A stretch of 64,000 nt of DNA from an uncultured Clostridia bacterium (lineage in GTDB: Bacteria > Bacillota > Clostridia > TANB77 > UBA1234). The translations under genes and the position numbers were made by a program. The notes below the pieces were generated by a model. It saw nothing but the letters and a program-made list of their open reading frames with translations, was not told where the DNA came from and did not search any database. The stretch is from contig CAKPEF010000002.1 in assembly GCA_934149305.1 (NCBI GenBank), positions 1 to 64,000 on the forward strand, given 5' to 3'. Every line of letters begins with the position of its first letter. Position 1 is the stretch's first letter. This document shows positions 1 to 12,800 of the stretch, in pieces.

Positions 1-441
1 CAAATACAAGAGGCAGAAGAACAGTACAAGAAAATAACCTCAGATGAAAAAATGATGGCGATAATAGAAGTAAGAGAGAGAGCAAGAAGAGAGATGTTGC
101 AAGATAATTATGATGCAAAACAAGAAGGCATAGAACAAGGCATAAAAGAAGGCATAGAACAAGGTAAAAAGGAAGGCATAGAACAAGGTAAAAAGGAAGG
201 CATAGAGCAAGGCAAAAAGGAAGGCATAGAACAAGGTAAAAAGGAAGGCATAGAGCAAGGTAAAAAGGAAGGCAAAAAGGAAGGCATAGAGCAAGGTAAA
301 AAAGAAGGCATAGAACAAGCTAGGACAGAAGCAAAGGCTGAAAAACTAGAAATAGCTAAAAAGCTAAAACAAACAGGCATGGATATAAAACAAATATCAG
401 AAATTACGGGGTTAACCAAAGAGGAGATTGAGAAACTGTAG
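1..441 (+). CDS. C-terminal part of Rpn family recombination-promoting nuclease/putative transposase (5' end outside window)
   Basis: The frame is open from base 1, so only the last 146 codons are present. The N-terminal part reads as the usual tail of PD-(D/E)XK Rpn/PDDEXK-transposase proteins (SDEKMMAIIEVRERARREM). A long glutamate/lysine helix made of an 8-residue GIEQGKKE unit follows, and the protein ends in a small helix-turn-helix-like tail (MDIKQISEITGLTKEEIEKL). This tail architecture is typical of the family; the nuclease core lies upstream and cannot be checked. Proteins of this family cut DNA and stimulate RecA-independent recombination in E. coli (RpnA), but the role here is inferred only. 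Confidence 0.8.
   Translation, partial: QIQEAEEQYKKITSDEKMMAIIEVRERARREMLQDNYDAKQEGIEQGIKEGIEQGKKEGIEQGKKEGIEQGKKEGIEQGKKEGIEQGKKEGKKEGIEQGKKEGIEQARTEAKAEKLEIAKKLKQTGMDIKQISEITGLTKEEIEKL
124..318 (+). repeat. 24-bp coding minisatellite (GIEQGKKE repeat)
   Basis: About eight near-identical 24-bp units encode GIEQ-G(K/I)KE. One unit is shortened to GKKE (12 bp), which keeps the frame. Units differ by synonymous changes only (gaa/gag, ggt/ggc). Such repeats change length easily by slippage; because the unit is a multiple of 3 the coiled tail would lengthen or shorten without breaking the gene. Confidence 0.85.
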
Positions 442-557
442 TGGTATATTAGTAATTGTAAAATAACTTACTAACACACCAATATAAACCTTCAAACTAT
501 TACGTATACCGCATAATGCAAGTTCGGTACAAACTTAATAATTAAAATATTACAAAG

Positions 558-597
558 ATATTACAAGTATGTTACGTTGCTTGTAATATTTTTTTAA
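558..597 (+). terminator. Hairpin plus T-tract upstream of giant surface gene A
   Basis: ATATTACAAG (558-567) pairs with CTTGTAATAT (580-589) and is followed by a run of Ts. It could end the Rpn transcript, which stops 117 bp earlier. The T-rich part (581-610) is also the first conserved block of the control region shared with giant gene B and the 25.9 kb secreted protein gene, so it may have a regulatory role as well. Confidence 0.55.
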
Positions 598-740
598 CTC
601 AAATTTAACAATGCATAAAAACATCCAAAATAAAAAGTCGAAATTTGTATTTCCGTAAAAGAACACAAAATATCAAAACCTTAAAACTCAACGCACGCAT
701 GCTTTAGCCGGCTGGACAATATTTATATATATATTATAAT
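580..740 (+). promoter_or_regulatory. Upstream control module and promoter of giant surface gene A
   Basis: Promoter -35 TGGACA (713-718), 16-bp spacer, -10 TATAAT (735-740). Upstream lie two blocks also found before giant gene B and, on the minus strand, before the secreted protein gene at 25.9 kb: a TTGTAATATTTTT...CAAATTTAACA block (581-610) and TTTCCGTAA (about 650-658). An ACGCACGCATGC stretch is shared with the giant B module only. The rest of 442-805 holds no gene that I can see. Confidence 0.75.
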
Positions 741-805
741 TAAGGCAAGTCATAAAAGTGACGCACATGCTAAGTGGCATGCATCAAAACAAAGGAGAAA
801 TTGGT

Positions 806-3800
806 ATGAAAAAATTCAAGGTTAAGGTGTTTTTAATTTCAATGATTTTGTTAATCACAGGAGGGATAACGGGTGTATCTCTCGCAGATGGGGCGGCGAC
901 TATAGATGAGTTTGCAGAGCTCGAAAGTTCATATGAAAGCACATCGCCAAAGCTAAATGCGGCAGAGCTTTCAAGTACTTTTACAAGTGAGAAAGAAATA
1001 GAGGTGTACTTAGAAACCAGTAGAAACGATATAGACAAAATCGTTATATCTGCATGGTCTGGCGGAGCATACTCTAAATTTAAAACAACTAAAAATGCCA
1101 CATATGATGCCACAAGAGAAATCTATACCGCAACCTTTAACCTTGATGAAATAATAAATACCAATACTGGAGCAAAAGAAAATGCCGAAGAAGCATTATA
1201 CTCATTTGATGCATGTGTATATGGAACAAACAAAACGATGAGCTATTATAACTTAGACAATGTGCAATACACAGAAAAAGGATTCTTAGCATCTACTAAA
1301 ACAAGTGGAGATAATGTAGAACTAACGGTAAAAGCAGAAGAAGATGGAGAAATTGCAGTATTAAAAGACGGAGAAGAAGTAGGCGAAAATACAGCATGGC
1401 AAAGCGTAAAAAAGGGAGAAAACACAATCTCACTTATGAGTTTGGAAGATGAAACAAACGAAGATGCAATGTCTTCAAATGTTCAAACATATAGCGTTGT
1501 GTATAAGTCTCCAAAGATTGTATCAATGCCAAAACGTAGTATTCCAGTAGTTACAACAAATTCATTAGCATCATCAAGCACATTCCAAAATAATAGCATT
1601 TTTACTTTTGAAATATCAAAACTAGATGGAAGAGACACTTGGGTATCATATGAAGACACACCAAATATATTAGAAACAGCAATTCAAGGTAAACACGGCG
1701 AAACAGCAAAATTAACAGTGAAAATCAAAACTCAATATGGTGGAAATGTAAGTTTCGATTACATGATAAGTTCAGAAGATAATTACGATACTTTTAAAGT
1801 TACAAGCCAAGGAAATCCTATTGCAGGAGGATCTGGAAAGCGTGATTGGGTAAGCCGTAGCAGTAGATTTGGAGTGCCTGAAAATGGTGTAATTACTTTA
1901 GTATTCGAATATACAAAAGATAAAAATATAAGCAGAAACGAAGATAAAGTTGCAATCAAAAATTTAAAATTCACACCAATATTGCCAAGTAACGGAAAAG
2001 TGGTAATAAACGGTGGTGCAGAATATACAGAAAATGCAAATTTATCACTTCAAATTTCAGCGGACAATGCAGACTACATGTATATTTCAGAAGATAGTCA
2101 AAAACCATCTTCAACTAATGTAAACTGGCTAAAGTTAGAAGACACATATGAATATACATTGCAGGACAAGAGATACGGTGAAAAAACAATATATGTATGG
2201 TTTAAAGATAAAGATAATGCAATGTCACAAGAGGCAACAACAGCAACAATAAAATTAGATGGAGATAAACCAACAAATGTAGCTCCATCTTGTGAAAGCA
2301 CAGCAACAGAAATTAAAATAAAGCTAAATCAAACAGATTCAAACACATTTAAAACAATTGCATATGGATATAAATTAGCAAACTCAAATGATGAATATAA
2401 ATGGATAAATGTAGTTGACTTAAGAGAATATACAGTAACAGGATTGAGCGAAAAAACAGAATACGAAGTAGTAACAAGAGTATCAGATGGACTAAGTGAG
2501 GTCACATCTGAAAGTACAAAAATAAAAACAAAAATATCATCAGACAAAATCATAATAACAAAAACACCAAATGTAAAAACACTAGAAGATGTAGATGTAA
2601 CAATAAAATGGAACAACAACACATATACAAAGAAATATAGTCTAGACAATAAAGAATATATAGAAGTGTCAGAGGCGGAAACAACAATTCACATGAGTGA
2701 AAATGGAACGATATATTACCTAATGACAGATGGTACCTATGACTCAGGCATATTAGAATATGTAGTAGATAACATAGACAGAAATGGACCAAAAATAAAG
2801 AGCATAGGTGTAGTATCACCTATATCAGGAAAATACGGAATAGATGATGAAATAACGATAAAATTAGAATGGGATGAAGAAGTAGTAACAGGTGAAGCAC
2901 CAGTATTAAATATAAAATTTGATGATGATGTAATAATACCATTAACAAAAGTAGAAAATGATAAAACAACGATAACATATGTATATAAAATAAAAAAAGA
3001 AGATAGTGGCTACCTAAAAATAGAGTCAATTTCAGGTGGCTTGGTTCGTGATGCCTTAAATAATGAAGCAAGTTATGAAATGCCAGCTCAAACAGGAAGT
3101 GAAATATTTGTAGAAAATGCAGCATACATAGCAAGCAAAGACACATATTATGCAACATTACAAAATGCAGTAAAAGCAGCAGGAAACGAAGAAACAATAA
3201 TAAAAATAGTTGGCAACACAGCACTAAGAGAAACAGTAAAAATAAAAGAAGGACAAAACATAACAATAGACTTAAATGGAAAAACAATAAGCATAGAAAA
3301 TGATAGTGCAGTAGTAACAGCAATAGAAAATGACGGAACATTAAAAATAATAAACACATCAGAAAACGTTGGAAAAATAAATGCAACATCACAAGCAAAA
3401 TCAGCATATACAATAATAAATAATGGTACAGGAAAACTAGATATAAAAGCAGGAGAGATAGAAGCAATATCAAATTCAACTTCAGTAGTATTAGAATCAT
3501 ATGCTATATATAATAAAGAATCAGGAGAAATAACACTTGGAATAGATGATGGAATAGTTTCTACAACATCACCAGAAATAAAAGCAATATCAAGAACATC
3601 AACAGGTATAAAACTAACAGGAAATGGTGGTAAATTAAATTACTATGATGGAAAAATAAAAGGAACAACATCAACAATAAAATCAGTCGAGGGAGCAACA
3701 TCATATAAAATACCTGCAGGTTATATGGACAAAATAGAAATAGTCGAAGAAAATGGTTTAACATATAAATCATCATATCTATCAAACGAAATAGCTGTAA

Positions 3801-6800
3801 CTCTAAACATGGATGGCAAAACAACAGAATACTTAAGCATAATAGATGCACTAGAGAAAATACCAGCAGATGGAAGAGAAGCAATAATAACAGTAAATTC
3901 AGATGAAACAATAAGAGAAATAATAAAAATATATAATGGTCAAAACATAACAATAAACCTAAATGGCCACACAATAAAAAGAGTAGAAGAAAAAAATAAT
4001 GCAGTATATGCAATCATAAACAATGGTAAATTAATATTAAAAGATGAAACAAACCAAGGAAGAATAGAAGCAATAGCACAAAAAGATGTAGTAACATACG
4101 CATTATATAATATGGAAAGTGGAGACTTGACAATAGATGGTGTAACATTGTTTGCAAGCATAAGCGAAGAAAATAGCACAGAAAATTATTATGGTTTATA
4201 TAACAAAGCAGATAAAATAAGATTTTATGATGGGAAAATATATGGGAAAAATATAATATGGAATAATGGAGAATATGAAAAAACTTATTTAAATCCGGAA
4301 AATGTAGAAATGCTAGAAAATAGCTATTTACACCAAGGAATAGAGGAAGTAAATAGTATCTCATATAAAATAAACTATGTAAGTTCTATGCCAACAGTAA
4401 CATTAACAGTAGGAGAAAAAACAACTGGATATAGTAGTATACAATTAGCGATAGATGCAATAAAAGATAGCGAAGAAGCAATAATAAAGATGGAAGAAAA
4501 CGAAGAACTATTTGAACATATAAATATACCAAAAGAAAGAAACATAACACTAGATTTAAATGGTAAGACAATATTTGCATACTATAAGGAATATGGTATT
4601 CGTACAGAGGCAAACAATCTAACTATAATAGATAGTACTGGAGAAGGTTTAATAAGTGTTTTAGTAGGATACAATACTCCGGAATTTACGACAACATATG
4701 GAATTTATAATTCTGGTGATGGAAATGTAACTGTTAGTAATGGAACGATAAATGTAAATCTAACCTATCACTGGCACGATTCTAGAAAGTCATACGGAAT
4801 ATATAATACTGGAAAAGGAAAAGTAATTATAACTGATGCAACGATAATTTCAAAATCAGGGCACAAAGCATATGGTATTTATAATAAAATTGATGGAACA
4901 ATAAATATAATCGATGCAAAAGTAGAGAGTAATACAAATAGCGGTATGTCTAATGCGCAAAGTTATGCAATATATAATGCCGAAAGTGGGGATGTGAATA
5001 TAGAAGGAAGCATAATAAATGGCATGTCTGATGCTAGTCAATCAACTTATGTGTATGCAATTTATAATGCTGATGTCGGGCAAGTTAAAATAAGTGATAG
5101 TAATATATGTAGCCATAATTATGGGGTATACAATGCTAGAACAGGAACAATAAAAATAAACAGCGGAAATGTGAGTGCAATTGATAAAAATCAGAGTAAA
5201 GGGATAGCTATGTATATAAATAATGTTTCTTCAAAAGTTATAATAGAAGGAGGAGAATTAAAAGGAAGAGAAAATGGAATATATATTTCAGATGGAATGA
5301 GACAAAAAAATGGTGGCGAATATGAAGCAGGATATGTCAATTTGCCAGTTGGAAAACATATTTCATATAAAATAGAAAATAATTATATTATAAATTATTT
5401 AGAAGATGGTCCTACAGTTGAATTACAAAAACCAGATGGTACAAAAGAAGAGTATTATTCATTAAACGAGGCAATAAAAACAGTGCCAGCAAACGGAACT
5501 TTATACAAATTAAAAATGGTATCAGATGAATTCTTATATAATAACATCGAAATAGAGAAAAACCAAAACATAGATCTAATGTTAAATGGAAAAGAAATCT
5601 ATGGTAGGGCTAATATTGTATATGCATTTTATAATAATGGTAAATTATTAATAAATGATTCAACAGAAGAAGGAACAATTAGAATGTATAGATATGGCAG
5701 TGACAGAAAAAATTGCTATACTATTTATAACTCTGATACTGGAATTATAAATATAAATGGTGGTAAAATCACCTCATCAGATTATGGTATATATAATTAT
5801 GGAAGTGGAAGCATAAATGTAAATGGTGGTACGATTAGTGCACCAAGTTATGGAGTATACAATAATGGCAATGGAAGCATAAATGTAAATGGTGGCAAAA
5901 TTAGTACATCAAGGTTTGATCGTGAGCCCAATTATGGTATATACAATAGCGTAAATGGAACTATAAATGTAAACGGTGGAAAAATTGCATCAACTGCCTG
6001 TGGAATATATAACGCCAAGGCAGGAATAGTGCAAATGCGAAATGGCGAGATAAATGTTTCTGGTTCAGGTACTCATATTAATGGAGATTCTGGTGTATGT
6101 GGTATATACAATCTAAATGATGGAAGGATAAAGATTATGGGCGGTACAATTACAGCAACTATGCAATACACATCATCTCAATTCACAGCATATGGAGTAA
6201 TTAATAAAGGAAGTTTTGGAAATGTAATTGTAGATATTGGAAAAATAAATGCACTTGCTCCAGATTATAGTTATCATTCTTATATGGGAGCGTGTGGTCT
6301 ATATAATCTAGGTAATTTAGTTGTAAATGATGCCACAATAACAGCTAGCACAAATTCAACCCATGCATCAGCTATGGGCATTAGAAATTCGGAAAATGGA
6401 ATGACTACTATAAATGGTGGTATGATAACCGTACATTCAAGCTATAGTTATGGATACGGTATTAGTAACCAAAAAACAGGAACAGTAATTTTAAATAAAG
6501 GTTCAATAATTGTAGAGGGTGCAAGGAGTTCGTACGGAATAGAAAATAATAAAGGCACGATTATAATTGGTAAAGATGATGGAAAAATAGATGTAGAGAA
6601 TCCTATAATAAAAGGCACATATGCTATAAGTTCCAATACTCTAGGTGGTGATATAAGATTTTATGATGGTATCTTAGAGGGCAGAAATTCTGCCATAGTA
6701 CGTCCTACAAATACTGTTTTTGAATATAGTGAAACAGTGCAAACGGATAAGTATGCAATAAATATTCCTCAAGGGGCAAACATAGAAACCGGCAGAGATG

Positions 6801-9800
6801 GTAATTATTACACAAAATCTTTTGTAGGTGATAACATATATAAACTAGAATACAAGAGTGGACAACAAGTAGTAGAACAATACTCTTCTTCTTTAAATTC
6901 TGCAGTACTAAAAGCGCCAGCAAATGTGCAAACTAAAATAATTTTGCAAAAAGATGTGAGTGAGACAAGATTGGCAACTGTTAACACAAATCAAAATATC
7001 ATATTAGATTTAAATGGCAAAAACATTACATTTGAGAGTGAGGATGAGATAAAAGCGATTACCAATAATGGCAAATTGCAAATAATAGATTCTTCAACAA
7101 ATGGTGGTGGAAGTATAAATGTAACTTCACCAAAGAATAAAGCATATGCAATATATCAAGATAATGCAAATGCAGTTTTAACTATAGGTCAAGATGATCA
7201 AATAGTAAAACAAGATTTGTTACAAATATATGGTAAGTTTTATGGTATATATATAAATAAGGGTACATTAAAAATGTATGATGGAAAAATTACGGGTGTT
7301 GACTCTATCTATGGAACAGCAACATTGCCAACAGGATATTTATTAAAAACAATAAAAAACAAAGACAATATAGAGACAAGTTATTTAGTTAAAACTAACG
7401 GAATAACAATAGTGCCAGAAAGAGTAGGCTGGATAAATGAAAATCAAAATATCAAAATATACTATGCAGACATATCAAATACAAACCAATACAAAATATC
7501 TAGTGGTGAATGGCAAAGCTTGAATGCGGGAGATACAGAGATAACAATTGAAGTAGAAGAAAATAGCACAGTATATGCACAAACATTAAATGCAAGTGGA
7601 GATATAATAGAAAAAGAAGAATACGAAGTAAAAAACATAGATAAAATAAAGCCGACAATTCAAAATGTTAGCATAACAACAGGAAATGGCACAAAACAAA
7701 CAATAACATTAACAGGTATGAGTGATGAAGAAAACGGTTCTGGTGTAAAAGCATATATAATTACAATGGATAGTAAAGTGCCAAGAAAAGATGCAGAGTG
7801 GATAAAAATAGAAGCAGACAACATAACATATGATGTAGACAAAAATGGAACATGGTATGCATATGCTATAGATAAAGCTGGAAATATATCAGAACCTTAT
7901 AGTGTAGTTGCTCAAAATATAGATATAAAATCACCAATAGTAACTAATATAGAAGTAGTATCACCAGAAACAGGTAGTTATGTTGCTGGAACTAAAATAA
8001 CACTTAACGTGAATTGGAGTGAAGAAGTAGTAGTAACTACTGCACCTACATTGAAAATAAAATTCGGTGATGGAGTAATAAGAGAGGCTACACTTGAGTC
8101 TACAGGTACAAATATATTGACATACACATATACAATTCAAGAAGGTGATTATGGTTCATTAAACTTAAGCGCTTATGATGGTGGAGTAGTAAAAGATTTA
8201 GCAGGCAATGCTTATCAAAAAAATGAAATACAATTAGTTGGTAGTAAAATAGATGTTCAAACAAGAGCGTATATAGAAAAAACAAATACATATTATAAAA
8301 CACTTCAAGAAGCAATTAACTCATGCGGTACAGAGATGACAGAATATATCAAAATAAAGATGACAAATGATGATGAATATTATGGCACACCGATAGAGAT
8401 AAGAGCAGGCCAAAAAATAGAAATAGATTTAAATGGCAAAAAATTATCTTCGACAAGTATAGATAGAACTATATCAAATAACGGAGAGTTAAAAATAAAT
8501 GATTTATCAACAAACCAATCAGGCTCTATAGAATCTGACATATATAATAATGGCATGGCTGAATTAAACATATTTGGCGGCATAACGAAAGATGTGATTT
8601 ATAATGTGTCGGAAGGTGAAATAAATGTAACTGATGGTACAATTAACAAAATATATAATAATGGGGATGGCACAGTAAATATACTAGGTGGAACATTATA
8701 TTTGGTGACAAATAATGGTATGGGTATAATAAATATATATGGTGGTATAATTACAGGTCTTATAAAAAATGAAAACCAAGGTGTATTAAATGTTAATGAT
8801 GGTACAATAAACGGAGTAGTAAATAACGGAATAGGAACTGTAAAGATGATTGGTGGAACAATACAAAATTCACCATATGGACTATATATAAAAGATGCAA
8901 ATTCAAAAGTTATAATAGAAGGAGGAGAATTTAAAGGTACAACATCTGGAATATATATTCCACAAGGAATGCAAATAAAAAATACAGGTGAATATCAAAA
9001 TGGCTATGTGAATTTACCAAATGGTAAATATATTACAAACAGAACAGAAGGAAAATACATCGTAAATTATTTACAAGATGGTGGAGTATTAGTAGCAGAA
9101 TTGCAAAAAACAGATGGGACAATAGAAAAATATTTTTCGGTGCAAGATGCAGTAGAAAATGTATCTGGTGATGGTTTATTATATACAGTAAAAATGTTAG
9201 CAGATGAATTCCTTGGAAGAAGTATCGTTATAGATGAAGGAAAAAATATAAAACTAGATTTAAATGGCAAAGAAATAAGTGCAAATTCATCAGCAATAAT
9301 AGAAAATAGTGGAAAGTTAACATTATGTGATTTGTCAGAAAGCAAATCAGGAAAAATAATATATGCTGAAAAGGGTATTGTTAATAAAGAAAAAGCAAAT
9401 TTAAGTATAATTTCACTTTCGTTAATAAGCAAAGATTATTCATCAGTTAATGTTGCCCCTAGAGAGATGTATGCAATATATAATGAGGGGAGTGGAGATA
9501 TTACAGTAAGCGAAAGTTTTATACAATGTAAAGGCAGAAGAACATTTGGAATATATAATAACATGCAAGGTACAATAAATTTGATAAATGTAAATATAAT
9601 GTTATCTCCTGTGGGTAGTTCTGATGTGTTTGGAGTATACAATAAAGGAAACGGAATAATAAATATGCTTGGAGGCTCCATAAAAATAAATTCGACGGGT
9701 ACTTATATATATGGAATATACGATGCAGATAATGGAACTATAAATGTTAATAATAGCACGATAATTGTTAACAGTAATTTTCATTCATATGGTATATATA

Positions 9801-12800
9801 AACTTGGAACAGGAACAATTGCTATAAGTGGAGATATAATAGTTACAACTAATACTGACAATACTGGAAGTTCTTGCAATGCTATATTTACAAAAAATGT
9901 AAATTCGAAATTGATAATAAATGGTGGGACATATAAAGGAAAAAAAGGTATAAGCGTGCCTGATGGAATGATAGTAAAAAATAGTGGAGAATTTGAAAAT
10001 GGCTATGTTAATATACCTCAAGGAAAACATATTGCGTATACTAATGAAGAAAAATATGTCATAAATTATCTAGAAGAAGGAAACGCAGTAGAATTGCAAA
10101 AACCAAGTGGAATAGTAGAAGAGTATTCTTCGATACAAGAAGCTATAAAAAATTCAGCAGAAGATGGAACTTTGCATAAAATTAAGCTTTTAACTAATGA
10201 GCAGTTACTTACAAGTGTGCAAATAGCTGAAGAACAAAATATAGAAATTGATTTAAATGGTAATGAAATAAATGCAAATACACTTAGTAGAGTTATAATA
10301 AATAATGGCGATTTGACTATAATTGATTCGTCATCTGAAAAGAATGGATTAATAGATTGTGGCAGAGAAGGAATATATAATGCTGGATCAAAAAGTTTAA
10401 TATTGAATGGATGTACGATTTCAGCTGTTTATAATGTTGGAACGGGAAACATAGAGATAAATGGATGTGTTATACAATCTATTTGTAACAAAGGAACTGG
10501 AAATATAATTGTTAATAAAACAAAAATAAATACAGATAGTGTTTATATAGGTGCAAACATTATGGGTTATGCGTATAGAATAAGTGTATATAATTCTGAT
10601 GCTGGAAAGATAGATATAAATGAAAGCACTTTAACTGGTATATCATTATCCAATAAATATAAAATGTGTGGAATATATAATGTAAAAAGTGGAACAATAA
10701 ATATATTAAATAGTAACATATATATAGAGACACCAATAAACCTGTATGGAATATATAGTAATGGAAATATAAATATTGATGGTGGAAGTGTTACTACTTT
10801 TGCAAGTGAAAGTAATTATGGTCATTGTATAGATATTTATGGTAATGGAAGTTTAACGATAAAAGATGTTGTATTAAAATCTTTGTGTCAAAAAAATAAT
10901 TATGCAAATTATTTCACATATGGTATTTACTTCGATAGTACTTCATCGAATTTCAAATTTATAAGTGGAAAAATAATTGCGGGTAAGATTGCAATATATC
11001 CAGAAAATAAAAAAATTGAAATGGAAGCAAATAAATATCTAAAAGTACATAATGAATACATTGATGGTATAAAATATAATATTGCAGAAATTGTTGATGA
11101 TGGTGAAATTCTAGTCATCAACAACGGCTATGAAGAGCGATTTGGTTCTTTAGAATCAGCAATGGCAAAGGCTATAACATACAACACATTTACACAAGTG
11201 AAATTATTGGCAGATGCTACTATTGCATCAGATATAACAATACCTTCTAACAAGTATATTCAATTAGACTTAAATGGAAAAACAATAAAATATTATTCAA
11301 ATGTTAACACTATAAAAGCATTTATAAATAATGGAAGATTTGAGTTAACTGACTCTTTAGGCAATGGTAAAATAGAAGTAATAGCAGATGGATATGATGC
11401 ATATGGTGTTTGCAACAACGAAAGTATTGCAATGTTTAAGCAATTAGGTGGAAATATTGAAGTTATTTCTAGAGGCGCTAATGCATATGGTATATCTAAC
11501 TCTGGTGAAGGTCTAGAAGCTATAGTTATAGATGGTGGAAGCATTTCTGCCAAAGCAGAAATAGGAACTAACTCAATTAAATCTGGCATAGCATACGGCA
11601 TATATAATGCAAGTGATGGCACTATTATGATTGGTAGTGATTCAACAAAGATAGTAGCTAGCTCAGATTTAAATGATGGTTACGGTATATATGATAATGA
11701 AAAAAATAATGAATTGCTTATAGGAGAAAAAGATGGTTTAACAAACAGCAATTCACCATATATATCTGGTAATACATGCGGTGTATATAAAGAAGATACT
11801 GGCAAGTTTGCATTATATGGCGGTTCAGTGACTGGCCCAACTTCAAAATCTACAAATCGTAAATTTAATGAAAAAGAAGAAAATACAGCGCTTTATACAT
11901 TAGATAATTTAGATGGAACAGAAACACAATTATTATTAAAAAATATCGATAGCATAGATGGTGTTCCAGAACAACTTACGTTTAACAAGATTGGATTAAC
12001 TAAGTCTTTTGAAGTTTCATATTTGCCAATAGATGCTTCAGATGTAACTATTACACATGAAATAAAATCTGGGGATGTTGTAGATGTAACTGAAAGTTAT
12101 AACACATACAAACTAAAATCTAAAGCAGAAGGTAGCGCAGTAATGAAGATAACTGCAAGAGACATCACTGGTAAAGAAGTATTTGCAATATGTAATATTA
12201 TTGTAGATTTAACAGCTCCAACAGATACAGCACCAGATGCAACATCAACTGCTACAAGTGTTAAAATAACATGCAAACAAGAAGATGAAAATATAGATGC
12301 CAACACAATTAGATATGCAATTTCATCTGATGGTGGCTTAACTTGGGGCACATGGACAAGTCGTTCAACAATAAGTGGTTTAACACCAGATACAGAATAT
12401 TTGGTAAAAACTAAAGTAAGCGATTTAGCTGGAAATGAAAATGAATCAAAAACAACAAAGATAAAAACAAAATTATCAAATAACTCAAAGCTAACATTAG
12501 AACCAGACACAATGACAAAAGAAAATGTAAAAGTTATAATTACATGGAACAATCCTGAAAGTATACCTCAATACTATAAAATAAATGATGGAGAGTGGAT
12601 ATTTGCAGGAGAAGAAATAACAGAATTGGTAGTTTCAGAAGGAAACACAACAGTTTATACAAAATTGGTTTATGATGAAACTGAAGATAGCTATATAAAC
12701 AGCATTATTGTAGACAATATAGATAGACTTTTACCGACAGGAACATTTACAATAAATGAGTCAAAACCAAATTATGCTGGCTATGTAACACTTGATATAA

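Noticed and set aside
741..805. Cyclic-di-GMP or other riboswitch in the leader of giant gene A
   Set aside because: Only a short GCATG hairpin is visible; no conserved aptamer sequence could be recognised.
2820..3500. Leucine-rich open frames on the minus strand inside both giant genes
   Set aside because: They mirror the repetitive AT-rich coding sequence on the plus strand, lack ribosome sites and have protein sequences of low complexity.
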